DNA of 39,417 bases from Flammeovirgaceae bacterium (GCA_021299455.1 JAJTGQ010000030.1:1-39417), one strand, 5' to 3'. Positions 9,675-19,180 are shown, numbered from the stretch's first letter. The notes: a model not told the origin generated them from the letters alone. Program-made: numbers and translations.

Positions 9675-10697
9675 ATGGATGCCTCTGCAAAGAAAATAGT
9701 TGATCGGCTCAAGGCGAAGAAGTTTGACCCTGTGTATTTGTTACAGGGAGAGGAGACTTATTATATTGATCTGATTTCCAATTATATCGAAGCGCATGCA
9801 TTAATGGAAAGTGAAAAAAGTTTCAACCAAGTAGTCCTTTATGGAAAGGACGCACCGGTTAACGTAATATTGACGAATGCAAAGCGGTTTCCAATGATGG
9901 CAGAAAGACAGGTGGTCATCGTTCGTGAAGCACAAGATATTCCAGATTTGCAAAAGGAATCGGGAACCAAACTATTGCTGGACTACCTTTCTCGGCCAGT
10001 ACCCTCCACCATTTTGGTTTTGTGCCACAAGCACAAAACACTCGACAAGAGAAAAGAATTGGGTAAAAAGGCAGAGCAATTGACTACTTCCGCCACGTTT
10101 AAAAAGCCATATGAAAGCCATCTGCCTGAGTTTGTTGCAACTTATGTTAGCGACAAGGGCTTTCAAATGGAAGATGGAGCTATAAGGGTTCTGACAGAGT
10201 ACGTGGGAAACGATTTGAACAGATTAGCTAACGAAATCGATAAAGTGCTTATTGGTGCCACGATCAATGAAGTGATTACTTCGGCAAAAGTGATGGCGCA
10301 AGTCGGCATCAGTCGAGAGTACAATATTTTTGAATTGCAGAAAGCGCTGATTGCAAAGGACACACTTCAGTTGACAAAGATATTAAACTACTTCGAGGGG
10401 AATGTAAAGAAGAATCCCGGCATCCCTTTGGTTGCCTTTCTATTTTCCTTTTTTAGCAAATTACTAGTCGCAGTTGCAACAGGTGATCGAAGTGAGAAAG
10501 GCCTTGTTACTGCTTTGAAGATTAGCCCTTTCGCTGTCAAAGATTATATAAGTGCATTGAGAAACTTCCGCCCTGATCAAATTGTCAGGAATATTTCGCT
10601 CTTGAAACAAGCCGATCTAAAATTGAAAGGTGTAAATGTGGGGAGTGAAGATGAAAGTCAGATTCTAAAGGAGCTGGTTTTTAAGCTGATATTCTGA
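9675..10697 (+). CDS. holA: DNA polymerase III subunit delta
   Basis: This 340-aa protein matches HolA, the clamp-loader subunit that opens the beta sliding clamp. Visible signatures are the N-terminal 'DPVYLLQGEETYYID' (delta subunits start with a similar 'YLL.G.E' strand), 'RQVVIVREAQ', a central 'YVGNDLNRLANEIDKV' and the 'EYNIFELQKAL' segment that begins the C-terminal helical domain. The Walker A lysine motif is absent, as expected for delta. Length is normal for the family. It is coupled to the rhomboid gene (1-nt gap). The next gene begins about 200 nt downstream and seems to have its own promoter. Confidence 0.9.
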   Translation: MDASAKKIVDRLKAKKFDPVYLLQGEETYYIDLISNYIEAHALMESEKSFNQVVLYGKDAPVNVILTNAKRFPMMAERQVVIVREAQDIPDLQKESGTKLLLDYLSRPVPSTILVLCHKHKTLDKRKELGKKAEQLTTSATFKKPYESHLPEFVATYVSDKGFQMEDGAIRVLTEYVGNDLNRLANEIDKVLIGATINEVITSAKVMAQVGISREYNIFELQKALIAKDTLQLTKILNYFEGNVKKNPGIPLVAFLFSFFSKLLVAVATGDRSEKGLVTALKISPFAVKDYISALRNFRPDQIVRNISLLKQADLKLKGVNVGSEDESQILKELVFKLIF

Positions 10698-10796
10698 TAG
10701 TTACCTTCATTTAAGTCAACTAGAAGTTCGACTACCTATTTTTTCTTTTATTGAATATCTACTCTCGATTGTTCCACTAATTAGTAAGTTATTTGG

Positions 10797-10804
10797 TAGC
10801 TTTG
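10797..10804 (+). promoter_or_regulatory. Possible Bacteroidota -7 promoter element (TAGCTTTG)
   Basis: TAGCTTTG fits the Bacteroidota sigma-A -7 consensus TAnnTTTG. The best upstream TTG (10769-10771) is about 25 bases away, longer than the usual 19-23. It would drive the TPR/barrel/ExbB operon from near 10811, with a leader of about 90 nt to the ATG at 10903. Confidence 0.35.
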
Positions 10805-10902
10805 AATTCGTGTAGCTGACTTATTTTTTGCACGCAATGATATTTTTTAAACGGAGTACTATACTAAGCACTGCATTTTACTGTTTTGTGGAAAAGCTTT
10901 TC

Positions 10903-13900
10903 ATGAGAGTTCTTTTCACCTTTACCATTTGTCTTGTCGCAGTTCTATCGGTCAATTCACAAGACCTTCTATCGCAGCAAAAGATCGAGCAGACCTTTCA
11001 ATTAGGTATCGACCAGATTAGTAGAGGGCAGTTTGGGCCTGCTCGCGAAAGCTTCTCAGACTTGACTACTCTGCTAAACCCCAGAGACCTACGTACGATC
11101 GATGCTGAATACTATCTCGCTTATTGTGCGCTTAACTTGTACCATTCAGATGCTGAAAAAAGATTTTCAAATTTTATAGTTGCTTATCCGAATCATCCCA
11201 AAGCCATCGTTGCTAATTTCGAATTGGCAAACTTCTTTTACATCGAAAAGAACTACAAAAAATCCTCCAGCTATTTTAGTAAGGTCAATTTTTCAATACT
11301 AAGCAACGAACAGCAAAACCGCGGCCGATTTAGATTCGGCTACAGCTTGTTCAGCCAACGATCCTTAGTTGAATCACTTGATCAATTCAACTTTATTAAA
11401 TCGCAGGGGGGGCAGTATGGACCTGCTGCCAGTTATTACGCTGGCTTTATTGAGTACGGACAAAGTGATTTTGAGAACGCCTATCTGGATTTGCAACGCG
11501 CGGAGCAAAATGAGGCGTACGCCAAGATTGTTCCTTATCTATTGGCCAACGTTTACTACAAGCAGAAAAAGTATGACGAATTGTTAACATATAGTTCTCA
11601 ACTAAGCGGCAGGGAAGGAGTTGGTAATTCCGAGGAGATTTCACTTCTGGTTGCCGAGGCCTATTTTAAGAAGGGAAGTAACAAAGAGGCGCTAGCCGCC
11701 TACACTACTTATTTGAATGGTAAAGAGGATACTGCTGACAAAGGCATTTTACTAGGAGCTGGCTATGCTGCTTTTATCTTGAGTGAAGATGACATCGCTC
11801 TGCGATATTTAAAATCCTCGTTTAGCGATACCGATTCGATAGGATATTATTCTGCCTACTACCTGGGGTCTTTATATCTGAAAAGACAACAAAAGCCGAT
11901 GGCTCTTACGTCATTTGACATCGCGAGGAAGTTTAGATCCGACAAAAAGTTAGTCGAAGAGTCTACCTTTCAATTTGCAAAAATTGCCTATGAGTTAGGT
12001 CGGGCGGATCAGGCTATTGCCGAGTTTGAGAATTTGCTAAAGACTTTCCCGCAAAGCTCTTACGCAAACGAAATTAGAGAACTGCTTTCACAAGCCTATG
12101 TAAACGCCAGCAACTACAATAAAGCAATAGCCTATATTGAATCTTTGCCATCACGAAGTGTAGCAGTTGATAGAGCCTACCAGAAAGCAACCTTGCTTAA
12201 GGGCCTTGATCTTTTTAATCGCGAAGACTACTTGCAAGCGGATCAGTATTTTGAGAAATCAGTCCAGTATCCGATTAATCAGGATTATGTGGCTGAAGCG
12301 AATTTCTGGAGTGCGGAATCATTGTCAATACAAAAGCAATATGAGCAAGCTGCAACTCATTACTTAAAAATCGTAGGGTTAACAGGATATTCCAACCTGG
12401 ATATTCTGTTGAAAGCAAGGTACGGCCTTGGATATTCCTATTTCAATTTGCAACAGTATGATCGCGCGCTTTTTAATTTTAAGGAATTTGCAAATAAGGC
12501 ATCCAAGAGCCAGACAAACTATGCCGATGGCTTGTTGCGTTTGGCAGACTGTTATTATGTCTCAAAAGAATATCCAGTCGCGTTAGATACTTATAAAAGA
12601 GCAATTACGGCCAACTCTGTTGATTCAGATTACGCTCACTTACAGGCAGGTGTTATCCTCGGTGTTTTAAGAAAGTACACAGAAGCCTTTACAGAGTTCG
12701 ATTTTTTTATGAAAAACTATTCAAAATCGAGATTCATGGACGAAGCCCTGTTTCAGCGTGCACAATTGGAATTTGAACAGGGCAACTATGCACTGGCGGT
12801 GGCGGACTATTCCAAGATTATTTCATTATTTTCATCATCCCGCTTTACACCATACGCCTTTACCCGAAGGGCAGCATCTTACTATAACCTCAAGGACTTT
12901 AATAAAACATCGGATGACTATATCACGGTATTGACAAACTACCCCAATCATCCGGCCGGATCAGATGTATTGCTTCCTTTGCAAGAGTCATTAAATCTGG
13001 CAGGGCGCTCAGCGGAGTTTGACAACTATTTAGCCGGGTATAAGAAGTCCAACCCGGATTCAAAGGGAATTGAATCAGTTGAGTACGAGACAGCAAAAAA
13101 TCTCTATTTCAATCAGGACTATGCCAAAGCAATTCAGCGACTCGCCTTATATATCAACCAGTATCCCACAAGTCCACGTCATACTGAAGCAAACTACTAC
13201 CTGGCTGAGGCAACGTATCGCTCAAAAAATTTCACTGAAGCGCTCCGTATCTATTACCAAATCAACCAGGATCAGACGTTTTCTTTTGCTAATAAAGTTG
13301 TCGCGCGCATCGCAGAGTTGGAATTTAAGCAAGGCACTTTTAACAAGGCAGTACCCGCGTTCCAACGCCTATCCCGAATCGCATCTAACAAAAAAGAACA
13401 AAGTGTGGCGTGGAATGGACTGATGGAATCATACTTCTTTTTGGAACAATATGACTCAGCTAAATCATATGCCGAAATTATTTTTCGAAGTGGTGGTGTT
13501 AATGCTGGAGTCGTCAATAAGGCCTCTTTGTACCTTGGGAAGATAGCCAAAGCACAGGGTGATTTTGAGGCCGCGAAAGATGAATTTATCGCTACCATCA
13601 ATGCCGCACAAGACGAACATGGTGCTGAGGCAAAGTACTTACTTGGCGAGTTGTTCTATCTGGCCAAAGAGTATAAACAGTGTTACGAAACGTTGGTAAG
13701 TCTTAACACTGATTTTGCAAACTATCCAGAGTGGGTGGGTAAATCATATCTTCTACTATCCGATAACTTTCTAGCCGTTGGCGATTCTTTCAATGCAAAA
13801 GCAGTTCTAAAATCGCTGGTAGATAATTTTCCGATTGAATCGGTAAAACGCACGGCTTCTGAGCGATTGATCAAATTGGACGAAGTTGAACTTCAACGAA

Positions 13901-13941
13901 TGCAAAAAGTAAAATCAGACACGCTAGAAAACGAACGCTAA
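10903..13941 (+). CDS. Large secreted tetratricopeptide-repeat protein
   Basis: From the ATG at 10903 the product has 1012 residues and starts with a clean signal peptide (MRVLFTFTICLVAVLSVNSQ). The frame is open further upstream, with an ATG at 10837 and a TTG at 10828, but those would put 22-25 residues before the signal peptide. The rest is a continuous solenoid of TPR-like units with recurrent patterns such as 'A..Y...Y...P', 'YYLAEATYR' and 'GLGYSYFNLQQYDRALFNF'. It should lie in the periplasm and act as a protein-interaction scaffold. It is followed 4 nt later by an outer-membrane barrel gene, then by SPOR, ExbB, ExbD and TonB-like genes, so it is probably the periplasmic or outer-membrane-associated part of that machine (inference). 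Confidence 0.87.
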   Translation: MRVLFTFTICLVAVLSVNSQDLLSQQKIEQTFQLGIDQISRGQFGPARESFSDLTTLLNPRDLRTIDAEYYLAYCALNLYHSDAEKRFSNFIVAYPNHPKAIVANFELANFFYIEKNYKKSSSYFSKVNFSILSNEQQNRGRFRFGYSLFSQRSLVESLDQFNFIKSQGGQYGPAASYYAGFIEYGQSDFENAYLDLQRAEQNEAYAKIVPYLLANVYYKQKKYDELLTYSSQLSGREGVGNSEEISLLVAEAYFKKGSNKEALAAYTTYLNGKEDTADKGILLGAGYAAFILSEDDIALRYLKSSFSDTDSIGYYSAYYLGSLYLKRQQKPMALTSFDIARKFRSDKKLVEESTFQFAKIAYELGRADQAIAEFENLLKTFPQSSYANEIRELLSQAYVNASNYNKAIAYIESLPSRSVAVDRAYQKATLLKGLDLFNREDYLQADQYFEKSVQYPINQDYVAEANFWSAESLSIQKQYEQAATHYLKIVGLTGYSNLDILLKARYGLGYSYFNLQQYDRALFNFKEFANKASKSQTNYADGLLRLADCYYVSKEYPVALDTYKRAITANSVDSDYAHLQAGVILGVLRKYTEAFTEFDFFMKNYSKSRFMDEALFQRAQLEFEQGNYALAVADYSKIISLFSSSRFTPYAFTRRAASYYNLKDFNKTSDDYITVLTNYPNHPAGSDVLLPLQESLNLAGRSAEFDNYLAGYKKSNPDSKGIESVEYETAKNLYFNQDYAKAIQRLALYINQYPTSPRHTEANYYLAEATYRSKNFTEALRIYYQINQDQTFSFANKVVARIAELEFKQGTFNKAVPAFQRLSRIASNKKEQSVAWNGLMESYFFLEQYDSAKSYAEIIFRSGGVNAGVVNKASLYLGKIAKAQGDFEAAKDEFIATINAAQDEHGAEAKYLLGELFYLAKEYKQCYETLVSLNTDFANYPEWVGKSYLLLSDNFLAVGDSFNAKAVLKSLVDNFPIESVKRTASERLIKLDEVELQRMQKVKSDTLENER

Positions 13942-13945
13942 ATAG

Positions 13946-15640
13946 ATGAGTAGGATAGTAAACTTTTGTATTCAAAGAAGTCACAATGCCGGGGGAATTT
14001 TAGGTGTCCTATTTTTTTTCTCAGCGCTGCTAACGGCTCAAGCCCAAGACCAGGGCGAAATTGAAAAAGTGGAAATTCAAATTGTCAAAGACAAGCAAAT
14101 TGTGTTGCCAAAAATTGATCGCGGCTTTGATAAAGTCCCACCTCGACCAGCTGAACCAATAAAGCCGGAAATTACGTATTCGTTTAGGAAAGTCGATTTT
14201 AAAACTCCCGACTATAATCCTTCGATTCGTCCGCTCAAGTTGAAGACAGAGCCCATTAATAAATTGTATGGTAACTATGTGCGAGTTGGGTATGGTAACT
14301 ATGCCTCTCCACTTATCGAGGGCTACCTAACTTCAAAGCGGGATCGGAATAAGTTTTACGGAGTTAAACTATCCCACCATAGTTTTGGAAGCGGCCCTGT
14401 AAATGGGGGGAGTTCGTCAAGTGGTTCAACCTCGGTGAAGGCTTTTGGAAATACGTTTAGCCAGACGATGAGTGCCGGTGGATTTCTTTCGTTTGAAAAC
14501 TGGAACAATAAATTCTACGGAACGCTGCCTGGCGTTTTTACGGGAGATGCATCGGCTCAATCATACACAGTATACGCGTTGGGGGCAGATGTAAGCAATA
14601 TCACCACATCCAATTTTGAATATAAGTTGGCGGGAGGATTTTCTTACCTAACCGATCATTTTACATCCAGTGAAAGCGAGATCAATCTGAACCTGACCAG
14701 CAGCTATAAACTCAAAAAATCGAATCGCATAAATTTGAATGCGGATTACTTTTTGATGACAAGGAAATTTGAACCACAGGCTGCTCGATCCAGACATTTG
14801 TTTAAGATTAGGCCTTCTTACCAATTCTCCCCAATAGAGAATCTGATGGTAACGATCGGTGTGAATACAGCTTTTCAGAATGACACCCTCGGAAGTATTA
14901 AGTCAGTCAATCTTTATCCGCATCTGATGGCTAACTACGAGTTGAGTAAATCAGTTCAAGTTTATGCGGGTCTCACGGGAGATATGGACAAAGTATCATT
15001 ACACTCTTTGTCGCGAGAGAACAGCTGGATACGCCAAAATGTACTTCTCAATCATACCAATCGAACAGCGGAATTTGTAGGAGGGCTTAAAGGAAAAGTG
15101 GGAGGTAGCCTGGCCTTTCATACCGGGTTTGGCGCAGCGAATTTGAAGAACCTTTATTTCTATCAAAACGATTCAACAAAAGGCCAACAGTTTGCTGTAG
15201 AAGTCGATCAGGGTAACACTCAGCGCGTTAACATATTTGCCGATTTCAGCTATTCAGCAACCGAAAAAATTAGAACTTCCATTCGAGGAGACTACTTTGG
15301 TTATTCAACAGATAAGATTAAAGAGGCTTGGCATCGGCCAACCTATCGGGTTAGCATTCAGGCTTCCTACAACATTTACAATAAAATATTGCTTGATGCT
15401 GATTTCATTTTGCAGGGTGGGATGAAGGCACTTTCTATCGATGACCCAGCATTGCAGACATTCAAATCGGTTACGTTACCGGGAGCCTCAGATTTGAACT
15501 TTAAAGTTAGCTATCTGGTGTCTGACCAATTTTCGTTTTTTGTTAAAGCGAACAACATTTTGGACAACCAATACCAGTTGTACTTGTATTATCCCGTTCG
15601 TGGCTTTCAGGCACTGGCAGGGTTGACTTGGAGCTTCTAG
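13946..15640 (+). CDS. Outer-membrane beta-barrel protein, TonB-dependent-receptor-like but without a plug domain
   Basis: The 564-aa protein has a signal peptide (hydrophobic 'GILGVLFFFSALLTAQAQ', cleavage before DQGE), then about 80 residues rich in Pro and charged residues. Alternating-residue strands follow from 'LYGNYVRVGYGNYASPLIEGYL' (nt ~14262) to the end. The last residues 'ALAGLTWSF' end in Phe, the usual barrel assembly signal, and 'VSDQFSFFVKANNILDNQY' resembles the C-terminal strands of TonB-dependent receptors. A normal receptor carries a plug of about 150 residues before the barrel; none is seen here. The gene sits 4 nt after the TPR gene and upstream of ExbB/ExbD/TonB-like genes, which suggests an energised partner complex. 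No substrate can be proposed. Confidence 0.83.
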   Translation: MSRIVNFCIQRSHNAGGILGVLFFFSALLTAQAQDQGEIEKVEIQIVKDKQIVLPKIDRGFDKVPPRPAEPIKPEITYSFRKVDFKTPDYNPSIRPLKLKTEPINKLYGNYVRVGYGNYASPLIEGYLTSKRDRNKFYGVKLSHHSFGSGPVNGGSSSSGSTSVKAFGNTFSQTMSAGGFLSFENWNNKFYGTLPGVFTGDASAQSYTVYALGADVSNITTSNFEYKLAGGFSYLTDHFTSSESEINLNLTSSYKLKKSNRINLNADYFLMTRKFEPQAARSRHLFKIRPSYQFSPIENLMVTIGVNTAFQNDTLGSIKSVNLYPHLMANYELSKSVQVYAGLTGDMDKVSLHSLSRENSWIRQNVLLNHTNRTAEFVGGLKGKVGGSLAFHTGFGAANLKNLYFYQNDSTKGQQFAVEVDQGNTQRVNIFADFSYSATEKIRTSIRGDYFGYSTDKIKEAWHRPTYRVSIQASYNIYNKILLDADFILQGGMKALSIDDPALQTFKSVTLPGASDLNFKVSYLVSDQFSFFVKANNILDNQYQLYLYYPVRGFQALAGLTWSF

Positions 15641-15701
15641 GTGGCTTATTTGCAAGAAATTGCGTTATTTGTAGAGTAATTTAAAGTTAAACTTCAAGCC
15701 T

Positions 15702-16421
15702 ATGTCATTTAGTAAGGAAGACGAGGAGAAAAAAGATTCAAGCCAAAACGAAGATGATTTCGGATTGCCTGACTTGGACTATAAACCCCTGGACCAACTA
15801 GAAGAAAATTCACCTGAACAACCGAGATCAGAGCCATCACCTTTGATGGAAGAGTTTGACGACTCTGCTTCAGCTGAAAAGAAGCCTATTCGAGAGGAGA
15901 TCAGGTTTGAGCCCGAAGCGGAGCCAAAGTCAAAGGCCCCCATTTTTATTGCCATGATCATTGTGGTGGTTGTATTAGCTGCAGCCTTTCTTGTTTGGAA
16001 ATATGTGATCGTGCCAAGCAACGAAAAAGCAAAACAAGAGCAGCTGGCAAAAGAGAAAGCCTTAAAAGTGCGTGAAGAAGAGGCTCGCCTCGCGAAACAA
16101 CGTGAAGAAGAGGAGAGGCAACGCTTGGCTGCAGAAGCAGCTGCAAATGCGAAACCAGCAGAAGGAACAATCGAAGTATTGGAAAATCCTACCAAGAGAT
16201 ACTACGTGGTTATAACCAGCGCAGTGGATGCCGACTTGACGTTGGACTATGCTAAAAAGTTGAGCGCTAAGGGTGTCAGTTCGAAGATTATCCCTCCTTT
16301 TGGAAAGTGGAAATTCAATCGATTGGCTATTGCGGACTTTGATAATTTTCAAGCAGCACAATCACAGGCAGATGCAGCAAAAGCTGATTATGGCGATGCC
16401 GTTTGGGTAATCAGGTATTGA
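15702..16421 (+). CDS. Membrane-anchored SPOR-domain protein
   Basis: This 239-aa protein has a bitopic layout: a very acidic cytoplasmic N-terminus (1-77), one transmembrane helix ('IFIAMIIVVVVLAAAFLVWK', ~81-100), a charged Glu/Lys/Arg coiled coil (~107-145) and a C-terminal domain from 'RYYVVITSAVDADLTLDYAKKL' to 'AVWVIRY'. That domain has the pattern of SPOR, which binds denuded septal peptidoglycan. The placement between the barrel gene and ExbB points to a periplasmic peptidoglycan-contact part of the same envelope machine, perhaps at the division site (inference). Confidence 0.83.
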   Translation: MSFSKEDEEKKDSSQNEDDFGLPDLDYKPLDQLEENSPEQPRSEPSPLMEEFDDSASAEKKPIREEIRFEPEAEPKSKAPIFIAMIIVVVVLAAAFLVWKYVIVPSNEKAKQEQLAKEKALKVREEEARLAKQREEEERQRLAAEAAANAKPAEGTIEVLENPTKRYYVVITSAVDADLTLDYAKKLSAKGVSSKIIPPFGKWKFNRLAIADFDNFQAAQSQADAAKADYGDAVWVIRY

Positions 16422-16479
16422 CAATAGCAGCCTTTTTTGAACATTATATTTTTTGAACTTATTCTTTTAGAAGTATTCA

Positions 16480-17142
16480 ATGACCCTTGGACAAATAGTT
16501 ACACAACCCACTACACTAGATCAGACCATTTCCATTATGGAGCTTGCACTGGCAGGTGGCTGGCTGATGATTCCGATCGTGCTTTCTTCCTTTGTAGCTA
16601 TCTACATTTTTGTGGAAAGAATAATTACCATTAACAAAGCGAACGAGAGTCCGGATGCATTCATCGGCAAGATCAAGGAGCTTGTTTTAAAAGGGGATAT
16701 CACAGCAGCGAAAATGTTGTGCAATCAGCATGATACACCTGTGGCCAGAATGATAGAGAAGGGTGTCTCTCGAATCGGAAGTCCATTGAAAAATATAGAA
16801 GCATCTATTGAGAATGTAGGGAAAATTGAGCTCTTTAAACTGGAGAAGAACCTGTCGGTCTTGGCCACGGTATCGGGTGCTGCGCCAATGATGGGTTTTT
16901 TGGGCACTGTGATTGGTATGGTACAAGCTTTCATCTCCATTGCGCAAGAGGAGGGGTCAGTGAGTCCGAAGTTGTTGGCGGATGGTATTTACACTGCTAT
17001 GATAACAACTGTGGCCGGCCTCATCGTAGGAATCATTGCCTATCTCGGTTATAATTTTTTGGTGACTCGAGTTTCGAAAGTGGTAAACAAAATGGAGTAC
17101 TCTGCAATTGAGTTTATTGATCTTTTGCAAGAACCCAGGTAA
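16480..17142 (+). CDS. exbB: MotA/TolQ/ExbB proton channel family protein
   Basis: The 220-aa protein has the TolQ/ExbB plan: one transmembrane helix near residues 27-46, a cytoplasmic loop with the conserved 'ARMIEKGVSRIG' type segment, and two later helices around 125-150 ('GAAPMMGFLGTVIGMVQAF') and 175-198 ('MITTVAGLIVGIIAYLGYNF'). The G-rich helix is the family hallmark. With ExbD it forms the proton-driven motor that energises a TonB- or TolA-like protein. It ends 2 nt before exbD. From sequence alone TolQ and ExbB cannot be separated; the SPOR neighbour could favour a Tol-like role. Confidence 0.92.
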   Translation: MTLGQIVTQPTTLDQTISIMELALAGGWLMIPIVLSSFVAIYIFVERIITINKANESPDAFIGKIKELVLKGDITAAKMLCNQHDTPVARMIEKGVSRIGSPLKNIEASIENVGKIELFKLEKNLSVLATVSGAAPMMGFLGTVIGMVQAFISIAQEEGSVSPKLLADGIYTAMITTVAGLIVGIIAYLGYNFLVTRVSKVVNKMEYSAIEFIDLLQEPR

Positions 17143-17144
17143 AC

Positions 17145-17534
17145 ATGAATCTGCAAACAAGAAATAAAGTTGATTCGGCCTTCAACATGGCATCCATGAC
17201 GGATCTGATCTTCTTATTGTTGATATTTTTTATGCTTACGTCCTCGTTTGTTACTCCGTCAGGCCTACCGGTAAATTTGCCGACCAGTAAGGCAAGCACT
17301 ATTGAAGTACAGAAGGTGTCGATAACCGTAACAAAGGATTTACAGTATTTTGTAAATGATAAAAAGGTTACAAAAAATTCGTTGGAGACGGAATTGAAAA
17401 AGGAATTAGCAGGGCCCAGTGGGGTTGTCATCTTACATATCGATGAAAGCGTGCCCACCAAAGAATTGGTTTTTGTGGCTGGTATTGCAACGTCACTAGA
17501 GGCGAAAGTATCCATTGCCACTAAACCTAAATAG
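17145..17534 (+). CDS. exbD: ExbD/TolR family biopolymer transport protein
   Basis: The protein has 129 residues: a short cytoplasmic N-terminus, one transmembrane helix ('ASMTDLIFLLLIFFMLTSSF') and a periplasmic domain. Asp20 at the start of the helix is the conserved proton-carrying Asp of ExbD/TolR. It lies between exbB (2-nt gap) and the TonB-like gene (ATG 2 nt after the stop), consistent with a three-part motor. Confidence 0.92.
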   Translation: MNLQTRNKVDSAFNMASMTDLIFLLLIFFMLTSSFVTPSGLPVNLPTSKASTIEVQKVSITVTKDLQYFVNDKKVTKNSLETELKKELAGPSGVVILHIDESVPTKELVFVAGIATSLEAKVSIATKPK

Positions 17535-17536
17535 TG

Positions 17537-18379
17537 ATGCTAAACCCAATGGAACGAGAAATGAAAAATAAGCGGATCGCATTCGCTACTTCACTCGGCA
17601 TACACACTATTGTGTTATTAGTATTCATTTTTTTAGTCGCGTGGCGAGCTCCTGATCCGCCTCTACCTGAATTTGGAATTGAACTCAACTTTGGATTGGA
17701 TAGTCAAGGAGATGGCGACCAGCAACCTGAAGATCGTCCGGGTTCAGAGGAAGTCGATACTGAAAGCATCCAGCCAGCAGAGACTCAACCAAAGGAAGAA
17801 GTAGCAGAAGAGAAACCTGCAGAAACTCAGGTTGTTTCAAAATTAGAGAGCCCGGTGGTTGTGAAGGAAGAGAAAAAAGAACCCGTTGTTGAGAAGCCAA
17901 AAGAGAAGGTAGACAAGACAGAGAAAGTAAAACAGCCGGTTGAGAAAAAGGAAGAGTCAAAGCCGAAGGTAGCCGAATCTGTAAAGGGTAAGGAATCTCC
18001 AAGTCACGGTGACGATCCGGGAAAAACGGGTGATAAGGGAAGCCCACAAGGCAAGCCAGATGCAAAAGCCCTTTATGGAAAACCAGGCGGAGGCGGGGGA
18101 GGCGATGGTATTTCGCTGTCAATGTCAGGATGGGCGTGGGCAGATCAACCAAAAATTCCCGATTTGCCGGACAACGAAGACGGAAGAATTGAATTTGAGA
18201 TAGAGTGTGATGAAAGTGGTGAGATTGTTCAAATTAAAACCACACAGCGTGGACTAAGCCCAAAGGCCGAACAACTTTTAAAAGAAGAGATTAGAAAAAA
18301 TTCACTCGTGCGAACCTCGTCAGGTAAGGCACCTGAACGCTCCAAGGGAACAATTGTCTTTGTGCTAAAGACAAAGTAA
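17537..18379 (+). CDS. TonB/TolA-like energy transducer
   Basis: From the ATG at 17537 the protein has 280 residues; a GTG at 17534 overlapping the exbD stop and an ATG at 17549 are alternatives. It has one N-terminal transmembrane helix ('SLGIHTIVLLVFIFLVAW') with a Ser and a His spaced as in TonB/TolA helices that contact the ExbB/ExbD motor. A long low-complexity linker rich in Lys, Glu, Pro and Val (~50-175) and a Gly-rich stretch follow. The C-terminal ~80 residues ('GRIEFEIECDESGEIVQIKTTQ') look like the TonB/TolA C-terminal fold. It is the last gene of the envelope operon and should carry force from the motor to the outer membrane. Confidence 0.85.
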   Translation: MLNPMEREMKNKRIAFATSLGIHTIVLLVFIFLVAWRAPDPPLPEFGIELNFGLDSQGDGDQQPEDRPGSEEVDTESIQPAETQPKEEVAEEKPAETQVVSKLESPVVVKEEKKEPVVEKPKEKVDKTEKVKQPVEKKEESKPKVAESVKGKESPSHGDDPGKTGDKGSPQGKPDAKALYGKPGGGGGGDGISLSMSGWAWADQPKIPDLPDNEDGRIEFEIECDESGEIVQIKTTQRGLSPKAEQLLKEEIRKNSLVRTSSGKAPERSKGTIVFVLKTK

Positions 18380-18393
18380 AAAAGATCTTTTTT
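18378..18393. terminator. Perfect 16-bp palindrome between convergent genes, possible weak bidirectional terminator
   Basis: AAAAAAGATCTTTTTT overlaps the stop codon of the TonB-like gene and lies just before the end of the convergent SDR gene (18401). It is symmetric, so it gives an oligo-U end on both strands, but the stem is only A-T pairs around GATC, so it is at best a weak terminator. Confidence 0.35.
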
Positions 18394-18400
18394 GACCTGA

Positions 18401-19177
18401 TTATTTTGTCTTGTAAAGTCCTTCGGCTATTTTTTCGGGTATAGCTTTTGGCATAAAGTAAGTTAGCTGAACAGAGATCCAGTTTACAAATCCAGGTAGT
18501 ATTTCAGCTTTGCCTTTGAACATTCCATCAATCGCTATTTTTGCAACAGGCTCGGGCTTCATGCTAAATTTCTCGGCCTTTTCTTTCATTGACTCCATCC
18601 CTGCGCGATCAATGAAGTTTGTCGAGGTGGCACCAGGGCTTAAGCAAGTAACCGAAATAGGAGTGCCTTTCAATTCCATTCGTAGTCCTCGTGTGAACAA
18701 TACGACAAATCCCTTCGTAGCCGCATAAGTAGCGAGGGTAGGCACCGCCTGGTAGGAAGCCGTGCTCGCTACATTTAGAATATATGATTTTGAATGCCGC
18801 TTCAATTCAGGAATCATCGCTTGGCACAACTGAACCACCGCATTCATATTCAGTTGCATCATGTTATTGAGTTGATCCCAAGGTGTAGCTTCTACAGTAC
18901 CCCAGAGACCATAACCTGCGTTGTTGATTAGAATATTTACTTCAAATGAGTTTTCGGTAAGCCAATTGGTAAGAACTGTGGCTGCGTTTTTTTTGCTTAG
19001 GTCCAGACTTAGAAACTCAACTCTAACTCCAAATTCGCTGGCGAGTTGCCTGCTCAATTCTGACAGTCGATCTCGTGAGCGCGCAACGAGTATTAAATCA
19101 ATTTTCCGTTGAGCTAATTCTCTTGCCATGCAGAGACCAATGCCTCCACTTGCTCCGGTTATTAAAGCGAAAGGCAT
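18401..19177 (-). CDS. Short-chain dehydrogenase/reductase (SDR) family oxidoreductase
   Basis: This 258-aa protein is a classical SDR. It has the NAD(P)-binding motif TGASGGIG (7-14), 'NNAGYG' (85-90) and the catalytic set Ser138, Tyr151 and Lys155 in 'YAATKGF'. An Arg after the first strand ('VARSRDRL') suggests NADP preference. The C-terminal half resembles the DltE/YqjQ-like acyl or ketone reductases. It lies 3 nt downstream of the PhyH-family gene on the same strand, so both may act on the same lipid-like or hydroxylated substrate (inference). The substrate is not identifiable from sequence. Confidence 0.9.
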   Translation of the reverse strand: MPFALITGASGGIGLCMARELAQRKIDLILVARSRDRLSELSRQLASEFGVRVEFLSLDLSKKNAATVLTNWLTENSFEVNILINNAGYGLWGTVEATPWDQLNNMMQLNMNAVVQLCQAMIPELKRHSKSYILNVASTASYQAVPTLATYAATKGFVVLFTRGLRMELKGTPISVTCLSPGATSTNFIDRAGMESMKEKAEKFSMKPEPVAKIAIDGMFKGKAEILPGFVNWISVQLTYFMPKAIPEKIAEGLYKTK

Positions 19178-19180
19178 TTG

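Noticed and set aside
15779-16195. 138-aa minus-strand frame opposite the SPOR gene
   Set aside because: The Ser/Phe/Ala-rich product is the antisense of the Glu/Lys coiled coil and has no independent support.
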